Source: Brachyhypopomus gauderio (Eukaryota; Chordata; Actinopteri; Gymnotiformes; Hypopomidae). Taken from it: DNA of 64,000 bases. The notes beneath the pieces were generated by a model. That model did no database searches. It had not been told where the DNA came from and was given only the letters and a program-made list of their open reading frames with translations. The stretch spans positions 23,409,451 through 23,473,450 of the forward strand of contig NC_135224.1 of NCBI RefSeq assembly GCF_052324685.1. Direction: 5' to 3'. Below, piece after piece: positions 40,518 through 58,360 of this stretch; the first letter of the stretch is position 1; the number at the start of each line of letters is the position of its first letter. Made by a program: the position numbers and the translations under genes.

Positions 40518-42824
40518 CTATTGCTTGGGCATAGAGAGGTATTTTGGCATGTAAGTGTTAAAGAAAAACATGTCACACCTCCTTTTCACCTCTTCTAATA
40601 CACTGCTATCTCTGTAAACTCGCTGCACAAAAATATCATCATGGGCACAGATAACTAAATCACACCACTGCATACCAGTAATCAATAACTGGCCCTGGAT
40701 TTGCCAATAATAACAATGGCTCTCCTTCAATCTGTGTAGGCCTTGTGCCACTTTGAGGAATTTGCAGTCTACATAGCTTTGTGCATTTGGGCACTTAATT
40801 TCAACAAGCCCAAATGATGGACGCTCAAGTGGGTCAAGTTCAAGTTTTTCAGAACCGCATAGTCCTTTAAGGCCCCCGTTTCCATTTCAAGTCCCCTCTT
40901 CATGTGTGCTGTTTGTCGTGTCCCTCGGATTATCCTTTCTGCCAGGCTTTTTGCAGAATGCAGAGATGTTCATTGTGCAGATGAGTGGAAGAGAATCTGC
41001 TTTCATTCCAGCGTAGACTGGTCCAGGATTGAGGGTGGCCCGGTGTGGGAACTCACCGCTGTAGCCCTTGAAAAGTGTACTAAAAGAAGAGTGAATAACA
41101 TTTATTTTTACACATTGTAATCTGTTCACCAGCACAACTGATTGTGAATCACATATCACATGTTATCTGAAGTACAACGAGGCTAAATTAAATTTTGAAG
41201 AGAACAGGGTCTTATCAGATGATCAAAAGCATTTATTTTTTTTACCACACACTGTAATCTGCCTATTAAATTTGGTACTACATACCTAACTCCACTGGCT
41301 GTAGTAGCACCTGGTTTTGGCTTTAGGACAACCATGGCATCCACGGGTCCAGGTTTCACCCACTATTAATTTAAAAGATGGTGTTAGTAAAGTGACTGTG
41401 ATACATTAACTAACATTAAATAATGAAATAAGACAAACCATTGTTGGTGGTTTATGCCACTTCTGTTCTGTCTGTGTGCATGAAAGGACAGGAGGCACGA
41501 CAGACATGCCAGATTCAGAATAATGAGCAGTCTGGAAAAGCAATGCAACCAAGTGGTTGCAGATTCCGCAACCAGCAACACAAGAGCAGTTGCTGTTAAT
41601 GAGCACAACTGGCATTGAATCACGTAATGTCATCCGAAATACACAAGAGGCAAAATGTAATATCTTGAAAAGAAGACTTCAGCAATGTCAATAGGCGCAA
41701 TTTCTGTCCCATCATGTTGTTAGTGGTGAATGTCACTTGTCTATTGTCTCATGTAACGTTTGTGCTGTTTTGCATCACTCTTAAAACACTTGGCTATACT
41801 GTCGTTCTATTCTACAGTGTTGTGCATGGTTCAATCTACTAGTTCACTGAGCAACTATAAACTATAAAATATATTTTAGATTTAAACTTCATTTTCACTC
41901 CAGATGAAATGCTTACACATAGGAGTGAAACAGGCCTACTTATATTTATATTATTTTGTTGTTTCCACCACCAACAACAGAACAGTGCAGGTTTTACTTC
42001 AACTGCTTCTTGAAGAGTGTTATCAGAATATGTTAATATGGTATAAGTGTTGAAGCCATATGTTAATAAAGAAGATAAAAGATTTGAAAGACAGATTGAC
42101 AGATTTGAGAAAATGCAGTTTGAAGAATAGCTGAGGTGAACTATATTCTGCTTTTGAGTCATAGAAGTAGATAACAATAGCTCGAACTGTAAAATAAACT
42201 CCCATTTGTTTACTATAGGCAAAACAGACTGCTAATGATTCCCACTCAGCTACTCTGCATTTGGCTACCATTGTAAGCTTTGAAAACCAATGCCTATGGC
42301 TATCACAGCTTACGTGAAGTAAGAGCAAGGATAAAAGATTGAACTTGTGTTGAACTAACTTTTGAACTTGTTCAACAGAACTTTGAACGTGACACTGAAC
42401 AGAACTCGTGTCATTTTAACCAGTCCTACTCTCAGCTGGTGTGGCGTATCTGTTTTCTTCATAGATCTGTAGCAGTGAGCCCTCACTGTTATCTCGTTAG
42501 CCTTACTTTTGCCTGATACTTCCATCAGAAATACAAACATGTTTTTAAAAGGCATTTCTAGTACTAGGACAGGTCGGTTCGTTACTAAAAACAACATCAC
42601 TTCATTAGACTGCCACCTCAGGCTAGCTAGCTAACTAGCGTCAGCCACTTACCTTCAAAATTGCAGAGGTAGGATGAAACGTAGAACTTGAAACCCTTTT
42701 CAAGTTTACTCTGTGGCGTTGTACTTGATGCTCTGACAATACGACGCACATCGTTGACGGTAAACTTCGGTAACTCCAACAGGCACCTTGTGAATTTCAT
42801 AGACTCGGCCATAAACATCTGCAC
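40518..42824 (-). pseudogene. SWIM-finger / YqaJ-like nuclease gene (ISL2EU), copy 1
   Basis: Minus strand. First exon 42824-42653: MAESMKFTRCLLELPKFTVN, KGFKFYVSSYLCNFE, donor GTAAGT. A later exon (about 41640-41440) has a SWIM zinc finger, CSCVAGCGICNHLVALLF (CxC...CxH). Next comes KPGPVDAMVVLKPKPGATTA (about 41360-41290). The YqaJ nuclease part (41090-40518) has RIIRGTRQTAHMKRGLEMET, GLVEIKCPNAQSYVDCKFLK (the E-x-K site), YYWQIQGQLLITGMQWCDL and a stop at 40518. Stops and a frameshift occur between ALKDYAVLKN and PSFGLVEIK, so this copy looks inactive. YqaJ proteins are PD-(D/E)xK-fold exonucleases; their role in ISL2EU is not established. Confidence 0.82.
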
Positions 42825-43099
42825 TTCCGCATACCAACCGGAAATATGGTTACATCCTTACACCAAACGAGGAAGTGGTGCGTGCACCTAGTTTCAAATG
42901 ACAGTAAAATTGACCAATCATATCTTCCCTCTTAGTGGGCGGGCTTAACTGTATGATAATTTCCGCCCGCTGTGGCGACGCTAGCAGACGTGCGCGTTGT
43001 TTACAAAGAGGATCACGGAGCTGTGGACCATATTGTTGGAACCTTATTTTGCTTAAAAAGTTATCTAGTACAGATATTATTGTTTATTGCGTTTCTATA

Positions 43100-43357
43100 A
43101 CAGTCTATAGCACCAATGACATTTGAAAATCCTAGAGAATTCAATGCGTTTTGAATTGAATGAATTTTAGCATGAAATAGTTGATTAAGATGATAGTTGA
43201 TTTGGTAAGTGCTCTGGATAAGAGCATCTGTTAAAGTCGTATACATTTAACTCCAGTGCCAGCCCCCTACTGCCTGACCGGATAAACCTACACCATGATG
43301 GACATTACTACATCTTTTCCTTTTCTTTATTTTCTTTCTGTCTAAATTGTTGTTGTT
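43100..43357 (-). repeat. Harbinger nuclease fragment at the unit 1/2 junction
   Basis: On the minus strand this reads HLNQLFHAKIHSIQNALNSL and GFSNVIGAIDC, nearly the same as the Harbinger nuclease at 18943-19075. Together with the adjoining L2 tail it is an inverted copy of about 18588-19075. Confidence 0.9.
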
Positions 43358-44495
43358 GTCATGGTGACCGGTGTCGGCCAGAGGAGGATGGGTTCCCCCC
43401 CTGAGTCTTGGTTCCTCTCAAGGTTTCTTCCTCATGCAAAAAACTAGGGAGTTTTTCCTTGCCACTGTCGCCTTTGGCTTGCTCACTAGGGGCTAGGACT
43501 CGGCACTTGTAAAGCTGCTTTGTGACAACAACTGTTGTAAAAAGTGCTATATAAATAAAATTTGATTGATTGATTGAGTTGGGGAAAATGGCTTTTTCAT
43601 TGTATGCGCCTTATGTTTGGAATGAGCGTCAAGCTGTCTTAAACCTAGGCTTCTTACCCTCTCTGAAATTGTGTTGTGTATAGAAGTATTGTATGTCATT
43701 GTGTATAATTGTTTTGTTCTGCAAATATTGGCCAGGACTCCCTGGGAGAAGAGTTATTGTAACTCAGTGAGATTCCTCCTGGTTGAATAAATGTTAAATA
43801 AAAATAAATATATAAAACAGATGATGCATCTGAAATAAACATAATTTAAAAACAAAATACTAAAATAGGCTAAAACAAACAAAAATGGACTAACAAACAA
43901 ACAAACAAAAAAGCCCAGACACTGCAGTATTGAAATTCTGTAATAAAGTCATTTTTTTCAGGTAAGAAGAGCCTGCTGAGGGGTAGTTCAAAGTCAAAGT
44001 CTACTTTATTGTCAAATCTGTGATACGTGCGGGACATACACAGGATTGAAATTACGTTACTCTCAGACTCCATAGTGCAGCGGTAAACATTTACATAAAA
44101 TTAACATTAACTAAAACAGTAAAAAAAGGAATAGTACAATAGTAACGGTAAGTACAATAGTAAAGATAAAAAATATAGCTGAGTTGTTTATATATATAAT
44201 AAAATAAATAGAGGTCTCTGAAATTTACATTCAAGTAAGTGGCGTATGCAGCAGTAAGTAAACATACTGTATGTGCAAAGTGAATGTATGAGGAATCTGG
44301 TGTAATTACGATTAAAGTGAACGTATGCAATGAATTAGAAATATAATGTGCAAATGTAACAGGAGTGCAAATTGAAGAAAGAGCAGGGAGTGAGTTGATC
44401 CTCCTGACTGGTGGACTGGTGCCAGGGGGATCTGCCTCCTGAACTGTCATGAGATCACAACAGATCCTGGACCTGTAGGAGGAGCCAAGACACAA
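43358..44495. repeat. L2 tail and LINE 3'-end repeats at the start of unit 2
   Basis: Corresponds to 25076-26240. The C run is 7 long instead of 19. A 4-base AAAC unit is added near 43905. Confidence 0.85.
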
Positions 44496-44873
44496 AATGG
44501 CAGTGAGATATCAATACTCCCAGCTGAACTACTCTCTGGACTACACCTGGTTGCAGCATGTGGATAAGACAACAGAGCGAAGATAAGATTTTCTATGGGG
44601 CAGTGTGAAGTGTGACGGCAGCTGCAGCGTGAGAAGGCAAACTGCTCTACAGACGCTCTACCTGGCTCAGAGAGGCTGAAACTTGGAGGACGCGGCTCTG
44701 TGTCTCTCGGCGCCGGGCAGGGCTGCTCTGGCAGAAGGCACAACCGAGGTCTTTTTGGACCATCCCGGAGGCCGCGGCGCTCTATTCTATAAGGAGATGT
44801 GAGACAGTGATCAACGACTGCGACCTGTCGACAGAGCCGGAGGGGAGGGAGAGGCAGAGCGCGTGGGACTCAC

Positions 44874-49941
<5,068 letters not shown>

Positions 49942-51583
49942 TTAACCAATCTGAATATCTTATTTAGTTATCTGGGTTAACTAACCTCAGAACAAACTCT
50001 TTGAATAAAAAGCAGAAGAAAACTACACGGAATTCATTCGTAGTCGACCGTAAATGTTGTTCTGTTTGCACATCACTATGACAACGCGTAATGTAAACTA
50101 GCGGTTTCCATGGAAGCTCAATTCGAATTCTACGATTGTGACGTGGTAACAGGCACCACAACGCGCTACGCAGCGCTGCTTTATTAGCATATAAGATCAA
50201 ATATAAGGTCGATTAATTTCAAAACAATACATAAACCAACAGCACTGTTTTAAATGTGCGTGTTTGGGTAGCCAGCTACAGTTTTGCTTTTTCTCTAATT
50301 CGCTCGCTAGCTATTACCTAACCACCCCCCCCCCCAAACGATCACGTTGGCGTATTAATATGTAGTTAAGATATATGCTCGTTTGGGTAGGATTTAATCC
50401 AGTAGCTCTACCTTACCTAACAAACTAGCAATATTTTATTTAATGGTAGTTTATTTTCAAAGCACACAATCTTAACGTCTTAATGCACTCTCGAGTTTAC
50501 CGCTGGAATTACAAGAGGTTGATACATTTCTTATGTATTTGTAACTTATATATTTGTAACGTTATATAAGCGAACCATTCAGTCAAATAGCTATTTGTTG
50601 CGAAACGAAACACAGTTCATTTCAAGCATCTTCAAATGCTTTAGCCAATATCCAACACTTTTTTTTAATCTGAAAAAGCAACATTAAAATGAAAGTATTT
50701 CCAAGTATTTCAAGCAGTCGTACGAACCCTAAAATTGGGTCTGTCCACTACAAACTCCTTTATGCTTTTAATTCTTCAGCCGAACGCTTGGTGAAGGGGG
50801 TTGTATAGAAGGATAAACTGATAGCACATGTACATCTCAGAGACTCTGCTGGATGTAACACAGTTCGTCTGGAATACGTATTTAAGAGCGCGTGCTCATC
50901 GCCAACACGTCTCTGATAGTCTGTGGTGGATCGTGAAAGACCTCCAGCAGCTGCATTACAGACCTACCTGGCTGCGTCATGATCGCGCCTGCGTCTCGGA
51001 GACGCTTATGAGATCTCTCCTAGACTATTTAATACGGCGTTTATTCATCTGCAGCCACACTTCCGATATCTCACGACGAAAAAAAATATCCAGTTTATTT
51101 ACCCCAGATCCACATATATGATTCAATACGTTACTAGTTCGCTAGCTCTGGCGCCATCCACCAGCGATATAACACTGAATCTGTGTCCATTTTACGTTCG
51201 CCACCCCCCCCTCCCCCGCTCAACAAAATACACTCGCCACCGGCTCCAGGTTAAAATCTCACTCCAAGCGAACGTCAAAAGTTGGCAACCCTGTGAATGT
51301 GGCATTTAAAATCAAACCAGATTGAATTACACTTAAAGCTAGATTTTACATTCTTCTTCCTCCCTAAGTTAAAGCTACGAAATACACAAGCAGCGCGATC
51401 GTATGAGCCACTAAGAAGCCTAAAGACTCAAACAGAAATATACACTGGAAAATTATGCTATATTATTTTATGTAATTAATTAATATTATTAATATTATTA
51501 GCACAAAACAAAATTAAGTGAAAGGGATTTTCATTTAACATGTTTATTTAACAGAAAATCAACAATATGCAACAAACGTGTAA

Positions 51584-52197
51584 CTAACAAATTAAAGATG
51601 AGCGTCTTGCTGGTGCCAGGTGGAGGTAGTCTTTTAGGCATTTTTCAGCCTCTGCTTTCATAGGAGCGGGTAGCGCTGGGTTCTTCACTGCGGCAGCTGT
51701 GTGTCAAAATGTAGAATATTATTACTATTCTTGTTAAAGAGGCATAAGGGCTACACATTTATCAGTTATATTACCCTGAATACATAAAGTAAACTGCATG
51801 TAAGAAATAAATCATCTAATGTATCTGTTATTAGGCTAGGCTTAAGGTATTAGGTTACAAGCATAGTAAGTAATTGGAGGAGGAGTAGTATTTTCCAAAA
51901 TATACAAAGGTGTTGTTATTTACCGGTCATTTTGCCGTAAAACTTTAAAAACCACATGACCTATAAGAGTCCGTAAATGCTATGCGCTTCATGCTAAAGC
52001 TAAAAATGTAAGATGTAAGTCGTTCTAATATACTCACCAATAACAAGCTGTCCACAGGCTGTCTGTTTTAATCCTCGCTTGTGTCCCCTGCCACACCAGT
52101 TAAGGCTTTTTGCCAGGTTTGGGGTGAAGACCTTGCTGGAGATCCACCATATCGTTCTCTTTATTGTGTGGCCTCCACTTAGTGACAGCATGTTGGT
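51584..52197 (-). pseudogene. DUF4806-like gene fragment, unit 2 copy
   Basis: Same two exons as 33739-34352 with no difference seen in the translated parts. Confidence 0.55.
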
Positions 52198-52497
52198 CTG
52201 AAATAAAGCACAATAAGAATAGAAATGGATAAACAGCAATCTCACTGCACCAACTGCACCTTCATAACATATGTCCTAGGAAATGTACATTCTGTTTTGC
52301 ATTTTGTAATCAGGGTTCTTATTTAAAATCAGTTAATATCTTATTCATTGTATTGACTTAAAGTAAGTGATTAGAACGTTTTTGACTAATAATATAAAAC
52401 TGTATACAGTCTTGGCTAAAATATTTGCACTTCTTTTTAGAAAATATTTAGATGCAATATTGACAGATTGGTGAACCTCTACCCATCTCTGGAGAGA

Positions 52498-52500
52498 AAG

Positions 52501-52531
<31 letters not shown>

Positions 52532-53260
52532 TAGATAGATAGATAGAGAGAGAGATAGAGATAGATAGTCAAGTCAAATTTATTTATATAGCGCATTTTA
52601 CAAAACATGTTGTCACAAAGCAGCTTTACAATCATATGGGTCCAGATCCCTAATGAGCAAGCCAAAGGCAACAGTGGCGAGGAAAAACATGATGGTGGAG
52701 ATTAGGAAGAAACCTCGGGAGGACCAAGACTCAAAAGAGAACCCATCCTCCACTGGGCGGCCCTTTAGCACAAGTCCATATTTGTGGAGATAGAGAGTTG
52801 GTGGTAGCTAGATTTGATTTACAGTTTTTCTCAGTCGATTTGGTACATTTCTTTCATCATGATTTTCAAAACAGTTGCAAAGCACATAATTCACTCAAAA
52901 TTCTTTGTTTTTGCTTCAAAAGCAAATATTTAGGTCAGTCAATTTGTCAGTGCCATCAGAGTATCTAGTCTGTGTGCCATTAACTATGAACAAGGCAGTC
53001 AAAATAATTATGTTGTCATGTTGTCAGTGCAACTATAAGTCAAAGTCAAATTTATTTATATAACGCTTTTCACAACACATGTTGTCACAAAGCAGCTTTA
53101 CAGGATTTACATGGTTAACAATACTATGGGTCCATATCCCTAATGAGCAAGCCAAAGGCGACAGTGGTGAGGAAAAACTCCCTATGATGGTGGGGAATAG
53201 GAAGAAACCTCGGGAGGACCAAGACTCAAAAGGGAACCCATCCATTGGGCGGCCCGTTAC
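52498..53260. repeat. Microsatellite and two L2 tails, unit 2 copy
   Basis: GATA/GA run (52498-52569) and two minus-strand L2 tails (52570-52765, 53037-53260), as at 34653-35415. Confidence 0.88.
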
Positions 53261-54444
53261 AGTCACAAGTCACAGTCAGTGCAGACTGTAAGTACATTCT
53301 GATGGAAACTAGCTAAGCTTTTGATTTCAAGAATGCTGCACATGCTGTGGTATATCAAATGAAACAATACATTTTACACACAAAATACAAAGTTACACAG
53401 AACACAAAGTTACACATGACTGTATTTGGGAGACTGATAGAAAGTAATTGGGCTGGAATCAATTTTGTACAGCAATATTGTTTGACTGTATTGTTTGCAC
53501 TGCAATTTGTTGACAAAAACAAATCTGATTGAAATTCAGAAAAGACAGACAGCTGACTGGAAAAACTGCAAAATTAGAAGAAACTTATTCTACACATTCA
53601 AAACAACCTGAGCACATACAGCCTCCAGAGAATATACACATTTCTGAATTTACATACATTTTCTCTATGAAATGTTTGAACAATTGAACACAGACACAGT
53701 TGTTCTTCCAATATTCAGCTGCACCCAGTGACCAGCTTCAGCCATTGTAAAACCATGACTTACATGTACAACATGGTCCACAATTGTTGCCCTTATTTCA
53801 CTGTTTTGTCCCCTCAGCCTTACACCACACAGTCTTACTCCTCTTCTTGGCTGTTCACCCTGCACATGGCCTTGTGTTTCCATTATGAGACTTTGTGATA
53901 CTGCAGTGTTTAGCCTCTATAAATGTTTGCCAATTACAGTAAAGGTTCATGAGACGCACCTCTGACCTGTAGTTGAGACCATTGGTTGATCTAAACCTTC
54001 ACAAATTCCCTTTTTTACTGTATCTGAATGTTCACCTGCGAAAAATTTAATCAAGTTAGGAAAAAATTACCAAAATGTAACGACAAAAAAAAGAAGTAAA
54101 ATGATGCCTTAGAGATTATGACGACATGTTCAGCACTTTTGCATCTAATGACCCAGGCGTTGGGTCTAAATGTTTTGGAGAGTAAGACAATTCAACAGAC
54201 AATACGTACAACACATTTTGATAAACATGACATAAGCAATAATGTATTTGTTCTGTTCCGGACACTTGCAGCGGGATTTGTTCGTTTGTTTAATCCCAGT
54301 TGGTGAACATTTTAATTCTCTTTTGCGCCACAAGGGGGCAGCCTTGCTACATTTGTGCTCCTGTTTTTGTTTAAATCGCGCCATCTAACGGTTAGTGGCT
54401 ATAAGCAGCAAGGAGATTAGGAAACAGCCATTCGAGCACAAAAA

Positions 54445-55922
54445 ATCCAACTAGAGATAGAAGGGCACCAAATTACCTAGGTGACTACGTAACTGAAGAC
54501 GAGGATAGTGATGGAATGCATATCACAGTAGACTACTGCTGTAGAGCAGTGTGTGGCATTCCACAGACTAATGATGAAGCAATGCAATCAGACAATTCAA
54601 AAGAATGGAGAAAAGCAATGGATGAAGAAATCCAATCTCTAAATGAGACAAAACCTTCACCCCGACAACACTAGCAGTGGGCAAGAAACCCGTGGGGGGT
54701 AGGTGGGTTTACGCAATCAAGTCTGGTGTAGATGGGAATGACCAATACAAGGCTCGATTTACCGCTAAGGGCTACAGCCAGAAAATGGGAGTAGACTATG
54801 GGGAAACGTTTTCACCAACAGCAGACCTAACGAGTATAAGAGTTGTGTTACAAAAGGCAGTACAGGAACATTTACTGGTCCACCAGATGGATGTGAAAAC
54901 GGCGTTCTTACACGCCCCCATCGACTATGAGGTCTACATAAATACACCAGAGGGTTATCAAGAAAAAGAGGGTGTAATATATAAGCTGGAGAAATCACTT
55001 TATGGACTCAAACAGTCTGGACGAAATTGGAATAGGGTTTTACATAATTGTTTAACAGAAAATGGATTCACACAAAACCAAGCTGACCATTGTGTATATT
55101 CTCAAGAGTCAAAAGAAGGGAAAGTGATCATAATTGTATGGTTCTATGATCTAATCATCGCTGCAAGGGATGGAAATTAATTGAAAAGAGTGAAAGGGAT
55201 GCTTGCACAGCAATTCAAGATGAAGGATTTGGGGCAACTCAAGCATTTTCTTGGTATACATTTTGATTTTTCTGGTGGGTGTATTAAGATGTCACAAGAA
55301 AAGTACACGAACAAAACTCTACAGCGTTTTAACATGTCAGAATGTAGGGTAAGAGAAACTCCTTGTGAGCAAAAGCTTGAATACAGTGATGATGCAGTTA
55401 AAATGACAGACATCAGAGAGAGAGATGTACAGAGAGGCCGTGGGCAGTCTGATATACCTGACAACCTGCACTAGGCCTGATCTGAGTTTTGTGGTGAGCA
55501 GGCTGTCACAGTACCTAGCTGAGCCTACACAGGAGCAATGGGTCACTGTGAAACATGTCCTGCGATACCTTAAAGGTACATCAAACAAAGGTTTAACCTT
55601 TAGGAGAAACAACACTGAGAATCTTGGTATACAAGCCTACAGCGATGCAGACTGGGCGGCTGATACCAGTGATCGCCGCAGTACAACAGGATACTGTGTG
55701 AGCCTAAGTGAGAACAGCGCACTTATTTCATGGAAGACGAAGAAGCAACCTACTGTTGCACTTTCCACATGCGAAGCAGAGTATATGGCACTTGCTTCTA
55801 CTGTTCAAGAGTGTCTTTACCTAGAACAATTACTGGGGAATATGGAAAGTTACAAATACACACAAACAATAATACATGAGGACAATCAGGGGACAATGGC
55901 ATATGTGCACGCTGTTAAGTGA
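54445..55922 (+). mobile_element. Truncated copia retrotransposon, unit 2 copy
   Basis: Same reverse-transcriptase and RNase H pieces, same stops and frameshift as at 36600-38077. The translations I compared are identical, so the damage predates the duplication. Confidence 0.88.
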
Positions 55923-56082
55923 CGTAATTTCTGCTAAAAGTTTAGGATGGTTGTTGACATCCGGTAGCCATTGAAAGCGTACACTGTGCTAGCTATTCAC
56001 CTCACCAGTCTTGTAACGAGCATATTTACCGTTATTTACTTGGAAGTTTCCTTCATCTCCTGTCCGTTTACGTGTCCTAAAC

Positions 56083-57819
56083 ATGACAGTTAAACAAAAA
56101 AAAGTATCGTTTCAACAACGTACAGACAGCAGGTCCAACCACCACTGCTGTGTACCATTGTGCACAGCATCGACAAGGTGTAATTCCTACCTGAGCTTCC
56201 ACACCTTTCCAAAGGACTCAGAACTGCAGAAACAATGGGTGGTTAAGATCAGGAGAGATCATTTTATTATCACGAGTACTTCCCGTGTGTGTTTGCGATA
56301 TTTTATCGCTGCTCGAACCTCCCAATCCTACTGGACGACGACGACTGCGACCTGGAGCTTTTCCTGTGCTATTTCAATGGAATAACTATACTATTCCAAC
56401 TCCACGACCTGGAGTATGGGAAAGAACAGAGCGTCCACCCAACACTGATCTAACAGAGATGCAGACTGACCATGATGATGATGACCCCTTACCGTGTCAT
56501 GAACATGACTACTGCGTCAGTAATGAGCCTGCTGCTCTTGATCTCTCCCTCAATGAAAATGAAGAGCTACGCGAGGAGATACCAAGGCTCCGAAAACAAA
56601 TCGAAGACTTAACTGTCAGCAGCAAGTTCTGTTTGGAGCGGTTTTCTGCCTCTGATGATGACATACGATTCTTTACCAGGTAAATAAAAAATATGGCAGG
56701 ACACAGTACACGGATGGGCCTTCTCTGGTGTCTGAAATACATTGTGAATGAATTAGCCATTATATAACTTTATATATAACTTTTATATTCCACAGATTTG
56801 CAAGCCATGCCCACCTCATGGGCTTTTGGAAGCAAATAGAGCCAGCCACCCACATCATACGGGTTACAAGAGGACAGACTGTTGAGAAGACTGATCAGGT
56901 CCCTCACTCTGCCAGTGCAACGGTAAATGTTTTCGTCTTGTCCATACAAAGCATGTTATGTCATCATTTTCAAATTAATCTTTACATCAAAAGAAGTTTT
57001 GATAGTCATAATGTAATATGACAATAGGATAATGTATTTTTTCCCCAGGTTCTTCAACCAATTGATGAGTTTTTTCTCTTCATGAACTACCTGTCATTGG
57101 GACTGATGCAAAAGGATTTGGCCCACAGATTTAGAATACATCGGTCAACTGTTAGTCGTATTATTAACACCTGGGCCAACTTCCTTTATACTGTATTGGG
57201 AGCTGTTTCTATTTGGTTAGATGTGGACACTGTGAAAACTCACCTCCCAGATGTGTTTCAGGACTACGCTGACACTCAAATAATTTTAGATTGCACAGAA
57301 CTGAGATGTCAAACTCCAAATTCCCTTCTCCTCCAGAGTGAAGTGTTTTCCACTTATAAATCACACTGTATATTCAAAGGGTTGATTGGGATAGCCCCTC
57401 ATGGCGCAGTGACCTTTGTGTCTTCTCTTTATCAAGGTGCTATCAGTGATAAAGAGATCTTAAAGCAGTCTGGCATTGTGGCCCTCCTAGACCCATCTAT
57501 GGCCATCATGGTGGACAAGGGTTTCCTTGTTGAAGACTGCGTTCCATGCAAAGTCCACATACCCACGTTTCTGTCAAAGAGAGCTCAACTGTCTAGGTCA
57601 GAGATCAGAACGTCACAGTCCATTGCAAGACTGAGAGTCCATGTTGAGCGTGTGATTCGCAGAGTCAAAGAACATAAAATATTCAGCACAGTGATCCCCC
57701 TTTCAATCACAGGGAGCATAAACCAAATTTTTTACTGTTGCCTGTCTTTTGGTGAATTATCAAAATGGCCCCTTGGTAAAAGCCTGGGCAAACAATGGCT
57801 AATCTCAATCCAGAATTAG
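56083..57819 (+). pseudogene. THAP-domain DDE transposase (ISL2EU), copy 2, catalytic exon open
   Basis: Exons 56083-56680, 56796-56922 and 57049-57819. The catalytic exon is one uninterrupted frame of at least 245 codons with ILDCTELRCQ, MVDKGFLVEDCV and VHVERVIRRVKEH, because the two extra bases of copy 1 are absent near 57369. The phase break between the THAP finger and EPPNPTGRRRLRP in exon 1 is still present, so full-length protein is unlikely from this frame as read. Confidence 0.86.
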
Positions 57820-57897
57820 ACAGATGATGTAATGTGAATGATGGTGATTTATTATTATTTTATATTTTCTCCAACCTTAAAATGATCCCTTTAAGGT

Positions 57898-58131
57898 CAG
57901 GGGTCGGCAAGCCGCGGCTCCAGAGCCGCATGCAGCTAAGCTTTTGAATAGAATTAATGAGTATTTAATTAACGTATATTATTTTTGAGACTTAAAAAAT
58001 GTTCGGGTGGAATTTCACAAATGTCCAGTATTTAGTTTCGGTTCGCTTGAGTGACATTGTCATCGTCACTGAAATAAATTTCCAATTATTTTGCTTTTGT
58101 GGCTCCGAGTCAAAAAGCTTGCCGACCCCTG
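57898..58131. mobile_element. hAT MITE, unit 2 copy
   Basis: Copy of 40055-40288. Confidence 0.85.
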
Positions 58132-58360
58132 CTTTAGGTCATGCTAGTCTGTAAATATTGGCTGCAATGTTAAGGTACAGTGCAATATGATAAATAGTAT
58201 AAAATGCTTTCACTTTTATATGTAAAATTGACAACACAATACAACATTATGTATTTCTTAACTTTTACTGTATTTGTAAAAATGAAATGAATACAATAGT
58301 AATACAATTGACAGAATAATTTGAAATTGTTTTAATTGTTCATGAGTTCATTATGATTTT

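Larger units (their letters stand above)
38090..43090. mobile_element. ISL2EU-type (Harbinger-superfamily) element, approximate limits
   Basis: A THAP-DDE transposase gene on + and a SWIM/YqaJ nuclease gene on - face each other, the two-gene content known for ISL2EU elements. The ends were not resolved: the left limit is where copia RNase H similarity stops, the right limit is before the Harbinger-derived piece at 43100. An hAT MITE (40055-40288) lies between the two genes. Confidence 0.75.

Noticed and set aside
40518..42824. A viral recombination gene, because of the YqaJ 'viral recombinase' name
   Set aside because: The fused SWIM finger, introns and the facing THAP-DDE gene fit an ISL2EU transposon, not a virus.
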